Shown: positions 33,898 through 43,438, numbered from the stretch's first letter. The stretch: DNA of 64,000 bases from Psychrobacter urativorans (GCF_904846695.1 NZ_CAJHBR010000001.1:186001-250000); one strand, 5' to 3'. Numbers and translations: made by a program. The notes: generated by a model not told the origin, from the letters alone.

Positions 33898-34098
33898 TCA
33901 ACCACCGCCTACCGCTTGGACCACTTCAATACTCATACCCTCAGTGATACGTAGCGTAGTAAGCTCGCTTTTAGGAATCAGTTCACCATCGACCTCAACC
34001 GCATAACGACCAGTACTCAACCCCAGCTCATTGATTACTAACTGCACGGTCTGATGAGTAGTTTGTAATGTTTTGCCGTTGACTATAATCTTACTCAT
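33898..34098 (-). CDS. thiS: Thiamine biosynthesis sulfur carrier protein
   Basis: ThiS carries sulfur as a C-terminal thiocarboxylate to ThiG for thiazole formation. The 66-residue ubiquitin-like protein begins KIIVNGKTLQT and ends VVQAVGGG, with the required C-terminal Gly-Gly. GGAAA precedes the ATG. In most genomes thiS and thiG are neighbours; here thiG lies 24 kb away on the same strand. No TPP riboswitch was seen in front of either gene. Confidence 0.95.
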   Translation of the reverse strand: MSKIIVNGKTLQTTHQTVQLVINELGLSTGRYAVEVDGELIPKSELTTLRITEGMSIEVVQAVGGG

Positions 34099-34225
34099 AA
34101 TATTTTCCGGTAATGGTTTGATAAGTGACTAGTAGCTAAAAGTAAATCGCTTATTGATGATAGCTGACTAACGATCTTTTGTTAACCGCATTATTAGGAT
34201 ATCTAGCACGCAAAATGATTGGTTT

Positions 34226-34600
34226 CTATAACGCGTTATTACCTAAACGAAAGGCTGTGACCGCTAGCCATAGCCAGCCTGCAATCATCAGGAGCCCACC
34301 GATAGGAGTAATAGCTCCAAACCAACGTGGTGCTCCTAAAGTCATCGCATAGAGACTACCGGCGAATATAATCACCCCCAGCTGTAATAACCAGGCACTA
34401 GTTTGGCTAGCATAATTGAGACGAATTAATAGGCCAACTAGCAGTAATCCTAGAGCATGGGCTAATAAATATAGAGTTGCGGTATGCCACCAAGCCAGTT
34501 GTTCAGCATTGGCTATACCTTTGAGACCATGAGCGCCGAAAGCACCTAAAGCAACCGCTAGAGCCATATTGAGAGCCGCAATACCTATCCAATTTACCAT
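34226..34600 (-). CDS. DUF423 family membrane protein
   Basis: A 124-residue inner-membrane protein of the DUF423 (YgdD) family, with four predicted hydrophobic spans. Typical motifs are ALGAFGAHGLKG near residue 20, WWHTATLYLLAHALGLL, IIFAGSLYAMTL and the C-terminal APRWFGAITPIGGLLMIAGW. Function unknown in all bacteria I know of. AAAGGTTAG precedes the ATG. It stands between thiS and rpoH on the same strand, with no terminator seen between the genes. Confidence 0.93.
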   Translation of the reverse strand: MVNWIGIAALNMALAVALGAFGAHGLKGIANAEQLAWWHTATLYLLAHALGLLLVGLLIRLNYASQTSAWLLQLGVIIFAGSLYAMTLGAPRWFGAITPIGGLLMIAGWLWLAVTAFRLGNNAL

Positions 34601-34743
34601 GGTCTAACCTTTGAAGTGATTATCGACTATCTAGCTATTAACTACCCACTATTAACCAATCTCAGTTGGGGTAGAGGTTTGCTGCTATTAATAAATAGTT
34701 AATAACTAGTGCTACTGATCGCTATAGATAGTGATGGCAAGTG

Positions 34744-35991
34744 CTATTGAATGTCATCGGGCAAAATCACACTATCAATAGTCATCGCATCACGAATTTT
34801 ATCCATGGCATTCTTCTCGATCTGACGCACTCGCTCTGCTGAGATGGAGTAGACCGCTGCCAACTCATGCAGAGTGGATTTTTGCTCAGTGAGCCAGCGT
34901 TGCTCAACAATATCACGTGAGCGATCATCCAAGGTATCCATCGCCGCTATCAGCGCTGATGAGTTATTCTCTTCCCAATCAGCTTCTTCTACCATTTCGG
35001 CAGGGTCAATACCATCTTCTAAGAATAACTGCGGTGCGTAGCGACCATCATCGTCATCACTTGATTGGGTCTCAAAAGAAGCATCGTAAGAGGTCAAACG
35101 CGATTCCATCTCTAGTACTTGTTTACGAGTAACATTGAGATCGTTGGCAATCGCATCGGCTTCTTCTAAAGTCAGCTGATTATTAGTCTTTTTTAGACTG
35201 CGTAGATTGAAGAACAGTTTGCGGTGAGCTTTAGTGGTAGCGACTTTGACGATGCGCCAATTGCGAATCACAAACTCATGTATTTCAGCCTTGATCCAAT
35301 GCACTGCAAAAGATACTAAGCGTACGCCTTTATTAGGATCAAAGCGTTTGACTGCTTTCATCAAGCCCAAATTACCCTCTTGAATCAAGTCAGCTTGTGG
35401 CAGACCATAACCTGAGTAACTACGAGCAATATGAATGACAAAACGCAAATGTGACATCACTAATAATCGTGCTGCCTCAACATCGCCTTCATCGAAATAA
35501 CGATGAGCCAACTCTTGCTCTTGGGTGGTAGTCAAGATAGGGATTTGATGTACAGTATTGATATAAGCACCCAAATTCACCCCAGGCGCAGACAGATGGG
35601 TCGGCATAGCTGGTACTAAATCACGAGTGCTAGTATCTTCTAAAGCACTAGCATCATAAGGCGGACGTTGAGCTGCAGCCTTAAGCGCGGCTTCACGCGC
35701 AGGATTTATTTCAGCATCAGGCTGATCATTAGCGGGCTTTTTATCCGCTTTTTTACTAACCGTTTTTTCTACTTTATCTTGTTGCACACTAGTAGCTTTA
35801 GCCGTTTTGCTTTGATTATCGTTACCTTCGATTAGCGCATCTTTTAGCTTTGCATCTTTCATTTTAGTATTTTTTGCCTCAGGGCTATTTGGTTTTACAG
35901 TTTTTGCTTTTGCACGCTTGGCTTGGGTGCTTTTTACGATTGCGGTCTTAGGATCATTATTTTGAGTTGTCGTCACCGATTCAGTAGCCAT
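34744..35991 (-). CDS. rpoH: RNA polymerase sigma-32 factor with long N-terminal extension
   Basis: RpoH directs the heat-shock regulon. The core from about residue 138 (GAYINTVHQIPIL) matches E. coli RpoH closely: HLRFVIHIARSYSGYGLPQADLIQ, then the region 2 motif RLVSFAVHWIKAEIHEFVIRN, the diagnostic RpoH box around HRKLFFNLR, and the region 4 helix-turn-helix SISAERVRQIEKNA. About 125 residues precede this core that E. coli lacks. They are Lys/Ala/Asp-rich, hydrophilic and probably disordered. I start at the ATG at 35991 (AAGGTC six bases before) rather than the frame's first ATG at 36027, giving 415 residues; the extension would exist with either start. Confidence 0.95.
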   Translation of the reverse strand: MATESVTTTQNNDPKTAIVKSTQAKRAKAKTVKPNSPEAKNTKMKDAKLKDALIEGNDNQSKTAKATSVQQDKVEKTVSKKADKKPANDQPDAEINPAREAALKAAAQRPPYDASALEDTSTRDLVPAMPTHLSAPGVNLGAYINTVHQIPILTTTQEQELAHRYFDEGDVEAARLLVMSHLRFVIHIARSYSGYGLPQADLIQEGNLGLMKAVKRFDPNKGVRLVSFAVHWIKAEIHEFVIRNWRIVKVATTKAHRKLFFNLRSLKKTNNQLTLEEADAIANDLNVTRKQVLEMESRLTSYDASFETQSSDDDDGRYAPQLFLEDGIDPAEMVEEADWEENNSSALIAAMDTLDDRSRDIVEQRWLTEQKSTLHELAAVYSISAERVRQIEKNAMDKIRDAMTIDSVILPDDIQ

Positions 35992-36138
35992 ATTTTTGAC
36001 CTTGATTAATAGAAGATAAGTAAACAAAGTTACTGTTTAGATTGAACTTAAAGTTAATGCTTAAAGTTACTGGGCAAATTTGCTATAGAGAGGAAATAGG
36101 CAAAATTTTATTATCTTGATTGTAAAGGATAGCAAGGC

Positions 36139-36633
36139 TTAGTTGCTATCAGTTTTGGTAATGATGAAGTGAAATATTGTATCGAAACTTGCACTAGTCT
36201 TAGTTTCAATAGATGCTGGCATAGTTTGGTCAGTAGTGCTTTTATTTAGTATCAGCTGTAACCCTAAAGCATTGCTTGCTTGCTGAGTGTGCTGACAAAA
36301 AGCAGTGATATCGGCCCGTGAATTGGGATCAGTAGCAATGACATATAGCGAATCACCGATAGCCAGATTACGTAGTGCTACTTTAGTTTTTAGCAGGGGC
36401 ATAGGACAAGCCAAACCTCGACCATCGACTAAGGCTTTAATAGTGACCCCATTATTATGTGCTCGTTCAGTGCTTAAACTAGCCGTATCCGACTGAATAT
36501 CACTGATATAACCTGCTGGCAATAGGCGCAAGTTAGTGACAATCATATCTTTATCAGAGGCTACTAAGGTTGGTGCTAAGCACACTAAGTAGGGCTGGGA
36601 TGAGATACTATTCGAGCAGTTATCAGCGTTCAT
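36139..36633 (-). CDS. TusA-like sulfurtransferase domain protein
   Basis: A 164-residue protein with a central TusA/SirA domain. The core motif LVDGRGLACPMPLLKTK puts the sulfur-accepting cysteine at C76, and IATDPNSRADITAF completes the two-layer fold. TusA proteins relay persulfide sulfur in tRNA thiolation or other sulfur transfer. Unlike the 80-residue TusA, this protein has about 65 residues before the domain and 35 after it, neither of which I recognise. AAGG precedes the ATG. It may serve another acceptor than TusA; the neighbours (rpoH, an M48 protease) do not decide. Confidence 0.82.
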   Translation of the reverse strand: MNADNCSNSISSQPYLVCLAPTLVASDKDMIVTNLRLLPAGYISDIQSDTASLSTERAHNNGVTIKALVDGRGLACPMPLLKTKVALRNLAIGDSLYVIATDPNSRADITAFCQHTQQASNALGLQLILNKSTTDQTMPASIETKTSASFDTIFHFIITKTDSN

Positions 36634-37017
36634 AGCAATAGCCTTGGATACCTTGGTTTTATTATGAGGGAGTTACTTGGTAATGCGAAAATGCAAGATC
36701 GCTGTTAGTTGTTTATTAGCAGCCAGTCACCAGCAATTAAGGACAAGCTACTAAGCGCAGTAGACTGATTATAACAAACTAGCGCCACAGCAAAGTTGTT
36801 GTTTGTGAGCACTACTATTAATACCATTATTAAAATTATCAATGATAGCTAATAGCATTACTGAACAGTAAGGGGATCGAAGACAGTGTTGCACAAAAGT
36901 CACGCCGTGCTTAGATATTAGTAGTCAGCAGCAGATTAAAATTGACCTTACGGCAGCAAGCTCTTATAGTCGATTATTGGATACTCCGAATAAAAAGACT
37001 TGCTGATAAATTAGGAT
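36634..37017. other. Spacer between divergent TusA-like and M48 genes
   Basis: These 384 A+T-rich bases contain no gene or strong hairpin. Both promoters are expected here. Confidence 0.4.
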
Positions 37018-38748
37018 ATGCCCTTGAAGCCTTTTAATCATAGTTATGACCCTAGTGTTTTGCACAGTGCAACAGCTAGCAATCGATTAGATGCTGAGCT
37101 GCGCAGCTTTAGTAGTAAAGCGCCGTTGCCAGCTAAGTCAGTTGCTGGCCAGCTTTGGGTGCCTAGCGTAAAGCTATTATTAATTGGCTTAGCCAGTAGT
37201 CTTATGTATAACAGTTATGCAGCGCCTACTACTACATCTATCCTGGCAAAAGACAGTGTAGCTTCTGCACCCACTGTGAACTATGGCTCATGGCAGCAGC
37301 CTAGCACAGAAGTATTGGCGTTACCCAACTTACGTGGTGACAGTCTTAGCTTCGCTGAACAGTATCAAAACAAGCTGCTGGGAGAATGGTCGCTACAGAG
37401 TATCAATGGGCAAGTGAAGATGGAGCATGACCCTTGGATTCAAGAGACGGTCAAGGAGATGACTTGGCGACTTAATGCGCAAGTGCGCCAGCAAGCTCCG
37501 ATGGCGGTAGTGATCATTGATAGTCCCACTATTAACGCTTTTGCTGCGCCAGGTGGGCTAATCGGCATTAATACGGGCACTATTAGCGCTGCCAAAAGTA
37601 TGGATGAGCTAGCAAGTGTAGTCGCTCATGAAGTTGCGCATATTAGTCAGCGTCATTATGAGCATAGCGCTGATGAGCGTAAAAAGGCGCTGCTATTGCA
37701 AGTAGGCGGTATGATAGCTGCGATAGCGGCTACCGCTGTTGATGGTGACGCCGCCGCCGCCGTGATGATGGGTAGCCAAACAGCAGCTATGAACAGTGGC
37801 ATGGCGTTTAGTCGTAGCAATGAGCGTGAAGCGGACCGTGTTGGCATGCAAATCATGAATCAGGCTGGCTACAATCCACGGGCGATGGCCAGCTTCTTTG
37901 CTACCATGAATGATCAAGGACAGTTAAATCAAGTTGAGAATCAGTTTTTACCTAGCTTTATACGTTCGCATCCGTTAAGCAATGAGCGCTTAAGTGAATC
38001 GCAAAGCCGTGCTCAACGTTATCCTAATTTGTCATTGAATCAGCAGCAGCGTCATCAAGCCCTATTTGATTTACTCTATTGGCGGGTACAAAGTACCGGT
38101 AAGCGTATGACCCAAACCGCCCTGATGAGCGCTGCTGAAAATAGCGTTGGCGCCAAACTAGCGTTAATGCATTGGTATGGGGAACAGCAACGTTTTGCTG
38201 AAGCGCAGCAACTATACAAAGCCCTCAGGGCGTTGCCGCTATCTGAGCAACAGTTGCTAGAGCCGCTGTTATCTATTACTCAAAGCCAAATACTAGTTGA
38301 GCAAAATAAATGGGCACAAGCAGCGCAGATTTTGCAGTCGCAACAGAGTCTATATCCCGAGCGCCGTGATTTACGCTTATATTTAGCAGATGCGCTGACC
38401 AATAGTGGTAATCCTACGCAAGCACAAGCACTGTTAAAGCCGCTAACGCTGCAGCAGCCTAGTGATCGCTATGCTTGGCAGAGCCTACAATTAGCTAATG
38501 AAAAAATAGCTAAAACCTCAACGTCGCCACAATTAGCGAAGATTGCCACTATCAATGCCTTACGTTATCGCAGCCATGACCAGCTATGGACTGGACGCTA
38601 CGATAGTGCAATGACCTCGTTGACCCAAGCCAAGCAGTTGGCTGAGCAAATGCAGGCAAGTGGGCAAGAGAGTAGTGCTCGACCTTTGCTGGCGAATATT
38701 ACGCAAGAAATTAGCCAAGTAAAAACCGCTAAAGACTATAAGCCTTAA
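37018..38748 (+). CDS. M48 family periplasmic metalloprotease (BepA-like)
   Basis: A 576-residue protease/chaperone resembling BepA (YfgC), which in E. coli assists or degrades outer-membrane proteins such as LptD. A long N-terminal tail leads to a hydrophobic signal segment at about residues 51-69 ending in SYAAP. The zinc motif is VVAHEVAHISQRH (H204, E205, H208), with the third ligand in SRSNEREADRVG, about 60 residues later. The C-terminal half is helical with tetratricopeptide-like repeats (QQRFAEAQQLYKALRALP and similar), as in BepA. The 50-residue n-region is unusual and the start codon has GGAT directly before it, so a later start is possible. Confidence 0.9.
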   Translation: MPLKPFNHSYDPSVLHSATASNRLDAELRSFSSKAPLPAKSVAGQLWVPSVKLLLIGLASSLMYNSYAAPTTTSILAKDSVASAPTVNYGSWQQPSTEVLALPNLRGDSLSFAEQYQNKLLGEWSLQSINGQVKMEHDPWIQETVKEMTWRLNAQVRQQAPMAVVIIDSPTINAFAAPGGLIGINTGTISAAKSMDELASVVAHEVAHISQRHYEHSADERKKALLLQVGGMIAAIAATAVDGDAAAAVMMGSQTAAMNSGMAFSRSNEREADRVGMQIMNQAGYNPRAMASFFATMNDQGQLNQVENQFLPSFIRSHPLSNERLSESQSRAQRYPNLSLNQQQRHQALFDLLYWRVQSTGKRMTQTALMSAAENSVGAKLALMHWYGEQQRFAEAQQLYKALRALPLSEQQLLEPLLSITQSQILVEQNKWAQAAQILQSQQSLYPERRDLRLYLADALTNSGNPTQAQALLKPLTLQQPSDRYAWQSLQLANEKIAKTSTSPQLAKIATINALRYRSHDQLWTGRYDSAMTSLTQAKQLAEQMQASGQESSARPLLANITQEISQVKTAKDYKP

Positions 38749-38831
38749 GCGGTATAATTAAGCAGCCGGTATAATTGAACAGTCAGCTTAGTGAAAAGTG
38801 CTTTATCACTCTTTATACAAGCTGTTAACGG

Positions 38832-39281
38832 TTACCCTTGCAAAGCATCTCTTACTAACTTTGAAATTAACCCAGGATCTGCCCGACCTGCTGTTTTTTT
38901 CTTTAGTTCGCCCATCACTGCGCCCATATCACGCATAGAAGTAGCACCTTGCGCAGCGATTTCACTGCTGACTAGCGCGGCAATTTCACTATCATCCATT
39001 TGTTTAGGCATGTACTCATTAATAATATCAATCTCGAACTGCTCTTTAACTGCCAAATCTTTGCGATCATTTTCAGTAAAGATAGCTAAAGATTCTTGAC
39101 GCTGTTTAAGCTGCTTTTGTAGCACATCTAACACATCGGCATCTTCAAGTTCGATACGACGATCAATCTCGATTTGTTTGATTACTGCATGCACATTGCG
39201 TAGAACTTTTACACGCTCTATCTCGCGAGCTTTCATAGAAGTGACGATAGTGTCTGCTAAATGCTGTTTAAGTGGACTCAT
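38832..39281 (-). CDS. GatB/YqeY domain protein
   Basis: A 149-residue YqeY-type protein, related to the tail domain of the GatB subunit of tRNA-dependent amidotransferase; its own role is unproven. Family features are MKAREIERVKVLRNVHAVIKQ, then ENDRKDLAVKEQFEIDIINEYMPKQ and the C-terminal DMGAVMGELKKKTAGRADPG. AGGAAT precedes the ATG. It follows rpsU on the same strand, with the rpsU terminator between, the conserved rpsU-yqeY neighbourhood of many bacteria. Confidence 0.94.
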   Translation of the reverse strand: MSPLKQHLADTIVTSMKAREIERVKVLRNVHAVIKQIEIDRRIELEDADVLDVLQKQLKQRQESLAIFTENDRKDLAVKEQFEIDIINEYMPKQMDDSEIAALVSSEIAAQGATSMRDMGAVMGELKKKTAGRADPGLISKLVRDALQG

Positions 39282-39363
39282 AGCTATTATTATTCCTAAT
39301 CAGTTAACCGTGTGAAGTAAGATCAAAACTTATTGATACCACTCAGTGATAAAAATTGTAGCA

Positions 39364-39402
39364 TAAAAAACGCCACTGATATCGATAGATAACAGTGGCA
39401 TT
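39364..39402 (-). terminator. Terminator of rpsU
   Basis: Read leftward, the arms tgccactg and cagtggcg pair around a loop of about 14 bases and end in a T-run, about 55 bases after rpsU. Confidence 0.75.
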
Positions 39403-39456
39403 AGTATAACGCTTGTAGTTATTGATAGGCCAATCAGTGATTAGCCTAAATAACTA

Positions 39457-39672
39457 TTAGTACATACGTGTAGTACGTACAGTATCACGTTGTGTTTTTT
39501 TCTTATAACGCTTCACAGCAGCGGCTTTCTTGCGCTTGCGCTCTTGCGTTGGTTTTTCATAAAACTCACGCTTACGCACGTCTGATAAAACACCAGCTTT
39601 TTCGCAAGCACGCTTAAAGCGGCGGATAGCGATATCAACTGGTTCGTTTTCTTTAACCTTAACTGCAGGCAT
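39457..39672 (-). CDS. rpsU: Small ribosomal subunit protein bS21
   Basis: bS21 of the 30S subunit, 71 residues, the standard length. The sequence is characteristic: [20 protein letters not shown] near the start, then [22 protein letters not shown] and the final [11 protein letters not shown] strong AAGGAG precedes the ATG. In many gammaproteobacteria this gene sits next to tsaD; here tsaD lies 1.3 kb away on the other strand, with the cytochrome gene between, so the neighbourhood is partly kept. Confidence 0.98.
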   Translation of the reverse strand: MPAVKVKENEPVDIAIRRFKRACEKAGVLSDVRKREFYEKPTQERKRKKAAAVKRYKKKTQRDTVRTTRMY

Positions 39673-39975
39673 GAAGACTCCTTATAGGGATGAGATACAT
39701 AAAGGCATTAGTTTGGCTGTATAGTAATATTTAGTCGCAATATCTCAAGATCGCAGACATCAGCTCAAACTAGGATAGTCTTGCGCAATAGCACAAGGCC
39801 GATTATTTTAATCAAAAACCTGAGCAAAGTCAAAGATTTTAATATATGTATTCTACAAAACTAGTATAAATTCCTTACTGACTATAACGATTTATGCTTA
39901 CTTTATGCTATGATAATTTTAGGCTGACGGTAGCTAAATTCACGCTTTTATGTCAATTTTATTAAGGATGTTGGG
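39673..39975. other. Spacer between divergent rpsU and cytochrome c genes
   Basis: These 303 bases contain no gene. They should carry the strong rpsU promoter on the minus strand and the promoter of the cytochrome gene near 39890-39920, an A+T-rich stretch. Confidence 0.4.
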
Positions 39976-40545
39976 ATGAGCAAAGCAGTATCAAAATTAG
40001 GGTCAAAAAACCCATTAAGCACTGCATTATTGACTACGCTAGTGCTGGCGTTAGGTATTAGCATCAGTGCTTGTAGCAGTGAGCCTGAAGCTGGAGCAGA
40101 GTCAGAAGAGATCTTGGCAGTGGATCGCGTTGATCAAGCAGCTGATATTGCTCGCCAGTTAGCGCCAAAAGCAGAAGATATGAAGTTCCCAGCGACTGCT
40201 CCTGCCCCTGTAGTTGCGGCCGAAGCCACTCCTGCTGCTGGTGATATGGCCGTAGCAGCAGATGGCGCAGCAGCTCCAGCCGCTGAGCCTACTGAAGATC
40301 TAGCGGTCAATGTTGGGGCAGAGCTTTATAATAAGCAATGCATGGCTTGTCATGCCGCTGGTGTTCTTAATGCGCCAAAATATGGTGATGCAGCAGCTTG
40401 GGCACCCCGTATTGCTAAAGGTAAAGAGACTTTATACACTCACGCATCAAAAGGCTTCAATCAGATGAATGCGCAAGTAAATGCAGAAGTTAGTGAAGAG
40501 CAAGTCCATGCGGCCGTAGACTATATGGTAGCTGCTGCGAGTTAA
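39976..40545 (+). CDS. Cytochrome c5-like monohaem protein
   Basis: A 189-residue class I cytochrome c, exported and probably an electron carrier to an oxidase or peroxidase. Residues 1-32 form a signal peptide ending SISAC at C33, which may be a weak lipobox. An Ala/Pro-rich linker (about 70-110) leads to the haem domain: C122, C125 and H126 in CMACH, with the sixth ligand probably the methionine in KGFNQMNAQV. The domain matches cytochrome c5. AAGGA precedes the ATG. A decayed tandem duplicate of the haem domain follows directly. Confidence 0.9.
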   Translation: MSKAVSKLGSKNPLSTALLTTLVLALGISISACSSEPEAGAESEEILAVDRVDQAADIARQLAPKAEDMKFPATAPAPVVAAEATPAAGDMAVAADGAAAPAAEPTEDLAVNVGAELYNKQCMACHAAGVLNAPKYGDAAAWAPRIAKGKETLYTHASKGFNQMNAQVNAEVSEEQVHAAVDYMVAAAS

Positions 40546-40555
40546 GGCTAGTTAA

Positions 40556-40798
40556 GCGCTTGACGCTGCTGCTAAACTCTACCAATCGAACTGCAAAGTT
40601 TGCCGCGCTAATGGTTTATTAACTGCGCTAAAATATGCTGACAAAGTAGCTTGGAGCACAAGTATTAGCGAAGATAAAAAAACGCTATATATGCATTCAG
40701 CTCAAGGTTTTAATGAGATGCCCGCACAAGTTGTGAATGGCGTTACTAAAGTGCAAGTCAAAGCCTGTGTTGATTATATGTTAGAAGCAGTTAGCTAA
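40556..40798 (+). pseudogene. Decayed duplicate of the cytochrome c5 haem domain
   Basis: Starting ten bases after the cytochrome gene stop, an 80-codon frame reads KLYQSNCKVCRANGLL and ends ACVDYMLEAVS-stop. It aligns along its length with the last 80 residues of the cytochrome (ELYNKQCMACHAAGVLN to VDYMVAAAS). The haem motif CxxCH has become CKVCR, so the iron-ligating histidine is lost. There is no start codon or signal peptide. The frame has stayed open, so either the duplication is fairly recent or the frame was once fused to the parent. Confidence 0.85.
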
Positions 40799-40831
40799 TA
40801 TCAGCTGTAGGCTGTTGAAATTTGTTAAACT

Positions 40832-40866
40832 AACCGTCATTGTAAACTGCGATGACGGTTTTTTTG
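40832..40866 (+). terminator. Terminator after the cytochrome region
   Basis: The nine-bp perfect stem aaccgtcat and atgacggtt is followed by seven T residues, just after the decayed duplicate. Confidence 0.85.
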
Positions 40867-40927
40867 TGGCTACAATCAGCCACTCTTTAGCTATAAATAA
40901 CAGTGAAAACCCTATAAAGGCCATAGC

Positions 40928-41977
40928 ATGAAAGTATTAGGTTTAGAGACCTCTTGTGATGAAACTGGTTTGGCTATTTTTGATAGTGAGCAGATCAATA
41001 GTGGCAATCAGGGTTTACTCGGACAAGTACTGTACTCACAAATAGAGTTACACGCCCTCTATGGTGGCGTAGTACCGGAGCTGGCTAGTCGGGATCATAT
41101 ACGAAAGTTAGTACCGCTATTTCATGAGTTATTAGAGCAGTGCAAGATCAGTAAAGATGAGATTGATGCGATTGCTTATACTAAGGGCCCGGGGTTAATT
41201 GGGGCTTTAATGACTGGGGCATTATTTGGCCGTAGCTTGGCCTATGGCTTAGATATCCCATCGATTGGCATCCATCATATGGAAGGCCATTTACTAGCGC
41301 CTTTAATGGGCGCTAATCCGCCAGATTTTCCTTTTGTCTCGCTACTAGTATCTGGTGGTCATACCTTGCTTATCGCCGCTCGAGGAGTAGGCGAGTACGA
41401 GATACTTGGTGAGTCTATCGACGATGCGGCAGGGGAGTGCTTTGATAAAGCAGCCAAGATGCTAGGCTTAGCTTATCCGGGTGGCCCCAATATCGCCAAG
41501 CTTGCGGAGACTGGTGATGCCAACGCTTATTCGTTGCCTCGACCTATGCTGCATCGTGGTTTAGACTTCTCCTTTAGCGGGATGAAAACCGCCGTGCATA
41601 ACCTTATCAAAGACACGCCTGGCTCAGGTATGGGCTCTGCTAGTGATCCACAAGTACGTGCCGATATTGCGGCTAGTTTCCAACATGCAGTAGTCGATAC
41701 TTTAGTGAAGAAATGCGTCAAGGCGCTCAAGCAAGCTGATATGAGTCGCTTAGTAATTGCTGGTGGGGTCAGTGCCAATAGTCATCTGCGCACTACTTTA
41801 GAAACTGAATTGGCCAAAATAAATGCCACAGTACATTATGCACCGCCGGCACTCTGTACGGATAATGGGGCGATGATCGCTTATGCCGGTTATCAGCGTT
41901 TGCAGGCCGGACAAGCCGATGACTTAGCGGTCAGCTGTGTACCTCGTTGGCCGATGACTGAATTGCCAGCCTTATAG
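40928..41977 (+). CDS. tsaD: tRNA N6-adenosine threonylcarbamoyltransferase
   Basis: TsaD transfers threonylcarbamoyl from its AMP adduct to A37 of ANN-decoding tRNAs, with TsaB and TsaE. The 349 residues begin [19 protein letters not shown], then [11 protein letters not shown]. The iron-binding histidines are in [10 protein letters not shown], and the ASKHA nucleotide-binding parts are [11 protein letters not shown] and [17 protein letters not shown] precedes the ATG. crcB follows on the same strand after 111 bases without a terminator. Confidence 0.98.
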   Translation: MKVLGLETSCDETGLAIFDSEQINSGNQGLLGQVLYSQIELHALYGGVVPELASRDHIRKLVPLFHELLEQCKISKDEIDAIAYTKGPGLIGALMTGALFGRSLAYGLDIPSIGIHHMEGHLLAPLMGANPPDFPFVSLLVSGGHTLLIAARGVGEYEILGESIDDAAGECFDKAAKMLGLAYPGGPNIAKLAETGDANAYSLPRPMLHRGLDFSFSGMKTAVHNLIKDTPGSGMGSASDPQVRADIAASFQHAVVDTLVKKCVKALKQADMSRLVIAGGVSANSHLRTTLETELAKINATVHYAPPALCTDNGAMIAYAGYQRLQAGQADDLAVSCVPRWPMTELPAL

Positions 41978-42088
41978 ATGGTTGTTAAATTTTTAGAGTT
42001 TAAAACTTTACCACCTTAACGATTTAAGATTTTATGACCTTAAAGTTTTATAGTAAAAAGCTGACAATTTTATGGAAAAGGATAGGTT

Positions 42089-42460
42089 ATGCAGTGGTTA
42101 GCTATCGGTTTAGGTGCTGCCATAGGCGCTTGTCTACGGGCATGGCTTGGGCGCTTTAATCCATTACACAGTTGGATACCGCTTGGTACTCTTAGTGCTA
42201 ATATCTTAGGTGGCTTATTAATAGGGCTAGCATTAGTCTGGTTCGAGCGCATGGGCAGCAATGTACCCGTTAATGCAAAACTGTTTATTATTACTGGATT
42301 CTGCGGTGGTCTGACAACTTTTAGCACTTTTAGTGCTGAAGTTTTTGCCTTACTCAATGATGGGCGTGTGCTACCCGGCCTTGGTCTAGTGGGCCTACAC
42401 GTAGGCCTGACTTTATTGGCGACTGCTATTGGCTTTTATTTATTTAAAAGTATTTTATAA
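42089..42460 (+). CDS. crcB: Fluoride exporter
   Basis: CrcB/Fluc is a dual-topology fluoride channel of the inner membrane that works as a dimer. The 123 residues have four hydrophobic spans and the family motifs [14 protein letters not shown] at the start, [14 protein letters not shown], and [15 protein letters not shown], which lines the pore and holds the sodium site. AAGGAT precedes the ATG. I found no fluoride riboswitch in the 111 bases before it. Confidence 0.96.
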   Translation: MQWLAIGLGAAIGACLRAWLGRFNPLHSWIPLGTLSANILGGLLIGLALVWFERMGSNVPVNAKLFIITGFCGGLTTFSTFSAEVFALLNDGRVLPGLGLVGLHVGLTLLATAIGFYLFKSIL

Positions 42461-42474
42461 TTAATAATCAACAG

Positions 42475-43365
42475 CTATAACGGCTTAACAATCCCTTCTA
42501 ACAAGCCAGCAAAGCCTTGCATGTAGGCGGTATCTTGGCTGGAGCTGCGCGTCGCAGCATAGAGCTGACAATAGACGCCATTACCTAGTGGACGAGAAAC
42601 TACCCAGCCTTTTTTCTCATATTCCGCTACTACCCAATCGGGTAAGGCCGCTACTCCACGTTCACTAGCAACCAGCTGTATCAGCATTGCCGTCAGCTCA
42701 GTAGTACGAATATTGTTGAAGTTTACTTGTGCAGGGGTCATAAAGTTGGCGATGATATCTAAGCGCTTAACTTCGACTGGATAAGCAATCAGAGTCTCAG
42801 TGGTTAGATCATCAGGACGTATAAAGTCTCGCTCGGCTAAATCATGTAAAGGCGATAGCACTAAGCGACTTTCATACTCAAATAATGGCTGATAACTCAG
42901 ACCTTCTATCGGCAAATTACTAGTAGTAATCAATAGATCAATATCACCTTCCATCAATAGATGATGTGGCTCAGGCTCAAAGCCAGTAGCGAAATCCAAC
43001 TCTACGTCAGACCACTCACGGCGATAGCGATTAAGTATCGGCATCAACCAATCAAAGCAGCTATGGCACTCCGATGCTAAACGTAGTCTGCCTGCTTGAC
43101 CGTGAGCTAAACGTTTAAGGTTGGCTTTAGTGCGAGAGACTTGTGGCATTATGCTATCAGCTAGGGCCAATACCGTTTTGCCCGCTGGGGTAAAAGTAAG
43201 GGGGCGAGTACGGCGATTAACTAAGCTAATATCGTAGTAGTTTTCCAGCTCCTTTAACTGATGGGAGACAGCAGAGGCTGTCACATGTAGCTCATCAGCT
43301 GCAGCCGCTAGCGAACCATGTGCTCGCAAAGCGGTTAAGGTATTAAGATGGCGAAGCTCTAACAT
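42475..43365 (-). CDS. metR: LysR-family regulator, MetR type
   Basis: A 296-residue LysR-type regulator resembling MetR, which activates methionine synthase genes with homocysteine as coeffector. The N-terminal helix-turn-helix is HGSLAAAADELHVTASAVSH. The effector domain contains ASECHSCFDWLMPIL, very close to the ECHTCYDWLMP signature of MetR, and LVASERGVAALPDW. CAGGT precedes the ATG. It lies downstream of potC on the same strand, and no methionine gene is in the window. A divergent target is not adjacent, so the regulon cannot be read here. Confidence 0.88.
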   Translation of the reverse strand: MLELRHLNTLTALRAHGSLAAAADELHVTASAVSHQLKELENYYDISLVNRRTRPLTFTPAGKTVLALADSIMPQVSRTKANLKRLAHGQAGRLRLASECHSCFDWLMPILNRYRREWSDVELDFATGFEPEPHHLLMEGDIDLLITTSNLPIEGLSYQPLFEYESRLVLSPLHDLAERDFIRPDDLTTETLIAYPVEVKRLDIIANFMTPAQVNFNNIRTTELTAMLIQLVASERGVAALPDWVVAEYEKKGWVVSRPLGNGVYCQLYAATRSSSQDTAYMQGFAGLLEGIVKPL

Positions 43366-43438
43366 AAGATGACCTGAGTTTTATATTTATTTAAATCAGT
43401 TGTTAAGCCAGTATTTAAACTAATCCTTGCAACCTCTA

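Noticed and set aside
38791-39099. 102-codon frame opposite yqeY
   Set aside because: Overlaps a conserved gene with a good ribosome binding site; shadow frame.
41978-42088. Fluoride riboswitch before crcB
   Set aside because: Looked for because crcB often has one; the conserved pseudoknot pattern is not visible and tsaD ends just upstream.
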